Assembly (NCBI RefSeq): GCF_001462455.1
Contig: NZ_LNTD01000086.1
Span: forward strand, 62,001 to 126,000
Direction of reading: 5' to 3'
Source: Cellulomonas sp. B6
Lineage (GTDB): Bacteria; Actinomycetota; Actinomycetes; Actinomycetales; Cellulomonadaceae
DNA length: 64,000 bases
Part shown: in pieces, positions 62,038-64,000 of the stretch
Layout of the letters: each line of letters opens with the position of its first letter
Numbering within the stretch: the stretch's first letter is position 1
The notes under the pieces: model-generated
What the model was told of the DNA's origin: nothing
Seen by the model: only the letters and a program-made list of their open reading frames with translations
Databases searched by the model: none
Program-made: the position numbers and the translations under genes

Positions 62038-63288
62038 ATGAACGACAGCCCGCCCGTGGGCCAGGTCGCGTTGATCGTCGTCCTCGTGCTCGTCCTGATC
62101 TTCGTGATCGTCGCGCTCGTGCGCGCGGTGCGCATCGTGCCGCAGGCGGTCGCGATCATCGTCGAGCGGCTCGGCCGGTACAACAAGACGCTCGACGCCG
62201 GTCTGCACCTGCTGATCCCGTTCGTCGACCGCGTGCGCGCGAACGTCGACCTGCGCGAGCAGGTCGTGTCGTTCCCGCCGCAGCCCGTGATCACGTCCGA
62301 CAACCTGGTCGTGAGCATCGACACGGTCATCTACTTCCAGGTGACGTCGCCCAAGGACGCGGTCTACGAGATCGCCAACTACATCACCGGTATCGAGCAG
62401 CTCACGGTCACGACGCTGCGCAACGTCATCGGGTCGATGGACCTCGAGCAGACCCTGACGAGCCGTGACCAGATCAACGGCCAGCTGCGCGGCGTCCTCG
62501 ACGAGGCGACCGGCAAGTGGGGCATCCGCGTCAACCGCGTCGAGCTCAAGGCGATCGACCCGCCCGCGTCGGTGCAGGGCTCGATGGAGCAGCAGATGCG
62601 TGCCGAGCGTGACCGTCGTGCCGCGATCCTCACGGCCGAGGGTGTCAAGCAGTCCGCGATCCTCACGGCCGAGGGCGAGAAGCAGTCGGCGATCCTGCGG
62701 GCCGAGGGTGAGGCCCAGTCGGCGATCCTGCGGGCCGAGGGTGAGGCGCGCGCGATCCTCCAGGTGTTCGACGCGGTGCACCGCGGCGACGCCGACCCCA
62801 AGCTGCTCGCGTACCAGTACCTGCAGACGCTGCCGAAGATCGCGTCGAGCCCGTCGAACAAGATGTGGTTCCTGCCGGCCGAGCTCAGCGGTGCGCTGGG
62901 GTGGCTGTCGAAGGGCTTCGCGGGCGGTGGCCCGTCGGACGGCGAGCACCCGACGCGTGCGGCGGGCCAGTCGCCGATCGCCGAGGGCGACCTGCCCCCC
63001 GTCTCGCTGACGGACCCGAGCGAGGCGCTCGCGGAGGCGCGGCGCGAGTCGGCCGCGGCGACGGCGGACGCGACGAGCGCCGGGACGCTGTCGGGAGTGC
63101 CGTTCGACCCGTCGGCCGAGCGCGGTCAGCGTCCGGGGACGGGCCCCCTCGCGCCGCAGCGAGCGGTGCCGGGTGCCGGTCCGGCCCCGGCCGGCGGCGA
63201 GACGCCGCACGCCGCGCAGCAGCCGGCCGTCCCGCCCGTGCAGGACGCTCAGCAGCAGGGGACGCAGCAGCCGCCGACGGCTCCCTGA
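62038..63288 (+). CDS. SPFH/band-7 (stomatin/QmcA-like) membrane protein
   Basis: 416 residues. One N-terminal membrane helix (VALIVVLVLVLIFVIVALVRAV, residues 9-30), then the SPFH domain (GRYNKTLDAGLHLLIPFVDRV near 45, QPVITSDNLVVSIDTVIYFQ near 80, VTTLRNVIGSMDLEQTLTSR near 122) and an alanine/glutamate-rich coiled coil. Residues 196-239 hold four tandem 11-residue units such as AILTAEGEKQS, encoded by 33-bp DNA repeats. The C-terminal 130 residues are Pro/Gln/Ala-rich and disordered. It probably forms oligomeric membrane scaffolds with NfeD, in or near the same operon. A terminator-like hairpin follows. Confidence 0.92.
   Translation: MNDSPPVGQVALIVVLVLVLIFVIVALVRAVRIVPQAVAIIVERLGRYNKTLDAGLHLLIPFVDRVRANVDLREQVVSFPPQPVITSDNLVVSIDTVIYFQVTSPKDAVYEIANYITGIEQLTVTTLRNVIGSMDLEQTLTSRDQINGQLRGVLDEATGKWGIRVNRVELKAIDPPASVQGSMEQQMRAERDRRAAILTAEGVKQSAILTAEGEKQSAILRAEGEAQSAILRAEGEARAILQVFDAVHRGDADPKLLAYQYLQTLPKIASSPSNKMWFLPAELSGALGWLSKGFAGGGPSDGEHPTRAAGQSPIAEGDLPPVSLTDPSEALAEARRESAAATADATSAGTLSGVPFDPSAERGQRPGTGPLAPQRAVPGAGPAPAGGETPHAAQQPAVPPVQDAQQQGTQQPPTAP
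62623..62754 (+). repeat. Four tandem 33-bp repeats in the SPFH gene
   Basis: Units at 62623, 62656, 62689 and 62722, each encoding an 11-residue AIL-AEGE segment of the coiled coil. The last two units differ at only a few bases, consistent with recent expansion or slippage. Confidence 0.92.
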
Positions 63289-63309
63289 TGTCGTAGCCGC
63301 TGAGCGATC

Positions 63310-63349
63310 ACGACGCCGGTGCCCCCTCGTTGGGGGGTGCCGGCGTCGT
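63310..63349 (+). terminator. Terminator after the SPFH gene
   Basis: Stem ACGACGCCGG / CCGGCGTCGT (10 bp) with a 2x2 internal loop and an inner CCCCC / GGGGG pairing. Confidence 0.75.
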
Positions 63350-63383
63350 CGTGTGCGGGGAGCGCTGACCTGAGGACTTGCTG

Positions 63384-63401
63384 AGTGAGTGCTCACTCAC
63401 T
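63384..63401. promoter_or_regulatory. Palindromic TetR-type operator AGTGAGTG-CT-CACTCACT
   Basis: Perfect 8+8 inverted repeat with a 2-bp spacer. It abuts the -10 box TATCGT (63402-63407), so a repressor bound here would block the TetR gene's own promoter. Confidence 0.75.
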
Positions 63402-63407
63402 TATCGT
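63402..63407 (+). promoter_or_regulatory. -10 box TATCGT for the TetR gene
   Basis: TATCGT, 7 nt before ATG 63415, next to the operator. Confidence 0.65.
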
Positions 63408-63414
63408 CGCGCTC

Positions 63415-64000
63415 ATGAGTGCTGCCGCCGGACGTCCGAGCCGTGCCGCCCCGCTGCCGCCCGAGGAGCGTCGCCGCGCGATCCTCGACGCCGTGCAGCC
63501 CGTGATCCTCGAGCGCGGTCTCGACGTCACCACGCGCCAGCTCGCCGACGCCGCCGGCGTCGCCGAGGGCACGCTGTTCCGCGTCTTCGACGACAAGGAG
63601 CAGCTCGTGCGCGAGGCCGCCTTCGCCGCGGCCGACCCGACCATCGGCCTCGACGCGCTCGCCGCGATCGACGCGGGCATGCCGCTGCGCGACCGGCTCG
63701 TGCGGCTCGTCGAGCTCATGGAGCAGCGCGTCGGGCAGGTGCGCGTCTGGATGACGGTGCTGCACCGCCTCGGCCGTGGCCCCGACGGGCAGCTGCACGG
63801 CCACGGCGCGCGGTGGGCCGAGCGTCAGCGCGACGGGCTCGAGGCCGTGCACGCCCAGATGCGTCGTCTGCTCGAGCCCGACGCCGACCGGCTGCGTCTG
63901 CCGCTCGACGACGCCGTGCAGGCCGTCGACGCGCTCGTGCTCGGCATGCTCCTGCACGCCGGCCGTGTCGGCATGCTGCACGGCGGAAATCTCGAGCGTT
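63415..64000 (+). CDS. TetR/AcrR-family transcriptional regulator, truncated by the window end
   Basis: At least 195 residues, running off the window. An N-terminal helix-turn-helix is clear (AILDAVQPVILERGLDVTTRQLADAAGVAEGTLFRVFDDKEQLV around residues 23-65), with the recognition helix AGVAEGTLFRVF. The remaining helical ligand-binding domain (LVRLVELMEQRVGQVRVWMT and onward) is less conserved. It probably represses its own gene and a neighbouring transporter or enzyme not visible here. The operator directly upstream supports autoregulation. Confidence 0.9.
   Translation, partial: MSAAAGRPSRAAPLPPEERRRAILDAVQPVILERGLDVTTRQLADAAGVAEGTLFRVFDDKEQLVREAAFAAADPTIGLDALAAIDAGMPLRDRLVRLVELMEQRVGQVRVWMTVLHRLGRGPDGQLHGHGARWAERQRDGLEAVHAQMRRLLEPDADRLRLPLDDAVQAVDALVLGMLLHAGRVGMLHGGNLER

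Noticed and set aside
62623-62754. Short tandem repeats that might be mistaken for a CRISPR array
   Set aside because: Units are contiguous without spacers and lie inside a coding frame with conserved amino acid sequence.

Overview
This window is a very GC-rich (roughly 74-75 percent by eye) chromosomal segment with dense, short-spaced genes, frequent GTG starts and near-exclusive G/C third positions. The gene set (menaquinol cytochrome bcc-aa3 oxidase genes ctaC-ctaD-ctaF and ctaE-qcrCAB, a PASTA Ser/Thr kinase, an Rv2175c-type DNA-binding protein, DUF3043, DUF4192, DUF7455, an HrdB/SigA-type sigma factor and a PPi-type phosphofructokinase) points to an actinobacterium. A member of the Cellulomonadaceae or a close relative is my best guess; that is inference from gene content and composition. 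I see no rRNA, tRNA, CRISPR array, insertion sequence or prophage. About 62 protein genes fill almost everything and no gene-free stretch exceeds about 225 bp.

Layout. 1-4.1 kb: the end of an MMPL-family transporter, a Gfo/Idh/MocA oxidoreductase and a membrane-anchored pseudokinase. 4-10.4 kb (minus strand mostly): a TIGR01777 epimerase, lpdA-sucB (E3 and E2 of a 2-oxoacid dehydrogenase) and leucyl aminopeptidase. 10.5-15.8 kb: two small membrane proteins, pyrD, the divergent yczR / small ORF / yczE module and an unusual tail-anchored repeat protein. 15.8-23.3 kb: DUF3043, M20 dipeptidase, thioesterase, PfpI-like protein, nadA, glycerate kinase, ErpA-type Fe-S carrier and a cysteine-desulfurase-like protein lacking the PLP lysine. 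23.5-32.7 kb: the respiratory block, with a VOC protein and superoxide dismutase between its two halves. 32.9-43.9 kb: receiver protein-trpD, Lrp-type domain, DEDD exonuclease/GIY-YIG fusion, acyl-CoA ligase, ROK glucokinase, plsC, PPi-phosphofructokinase and class II DAHP synthase. 44-51.5 kb: PASTA kinase, LysM-transglycosylase, Rv2175c homologue, polyprenyl synthase, lipoprotein, DUF4192 and a universal stress protein. 51.7-59.4 kb: sigA, a lipoprotein, a GT2 glycosyltransferase translationally coupled to a degenerate Hpt protein, a convergent OmpR-type regulator, DUF7455 and a ParE-type topoisomerase subunit. 59.5-64 kb: a double GNAT, an orphan ABC ATPase, NfeD-SPFH, and a TetR regulator cut by the window end.

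How the genes fit together. From memory of the Mycobacterium tuberculosis map, much of 4-49 kb resembles the Rv2173-Rv2216 neighbourhood (idsA2, Rv2175c, pknL, aroG, Rv2182c, fadD15, Rv2191, trpD, ctaE-qcrCAB, ctaC, Rv2204c, Rv2205c, pepB, dlaT, Rv2216), so the region looks like an old conserved actinobacterial core rather than an acquired island. Themes are central carbon and redox metabolism, respiration, aromatic and NAD precursor synthesis, and envelope growth control (kinase, LysM hydrolase, prenyl synthase, acyltransferase).

The most striking regulatory feature is a recurrent TANNNT box placed 6-8 nt before the start codon in at least 21 genes, which implies widespread leaderless transcription and fixes many start codons. 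The most interesting protein-level oddities are the PLP-lysine-free desulfurase-like protein, the GT2 / His-less Hpt / response regulator cluster, the four-motif tail-anchored protein and the pseudokinase.
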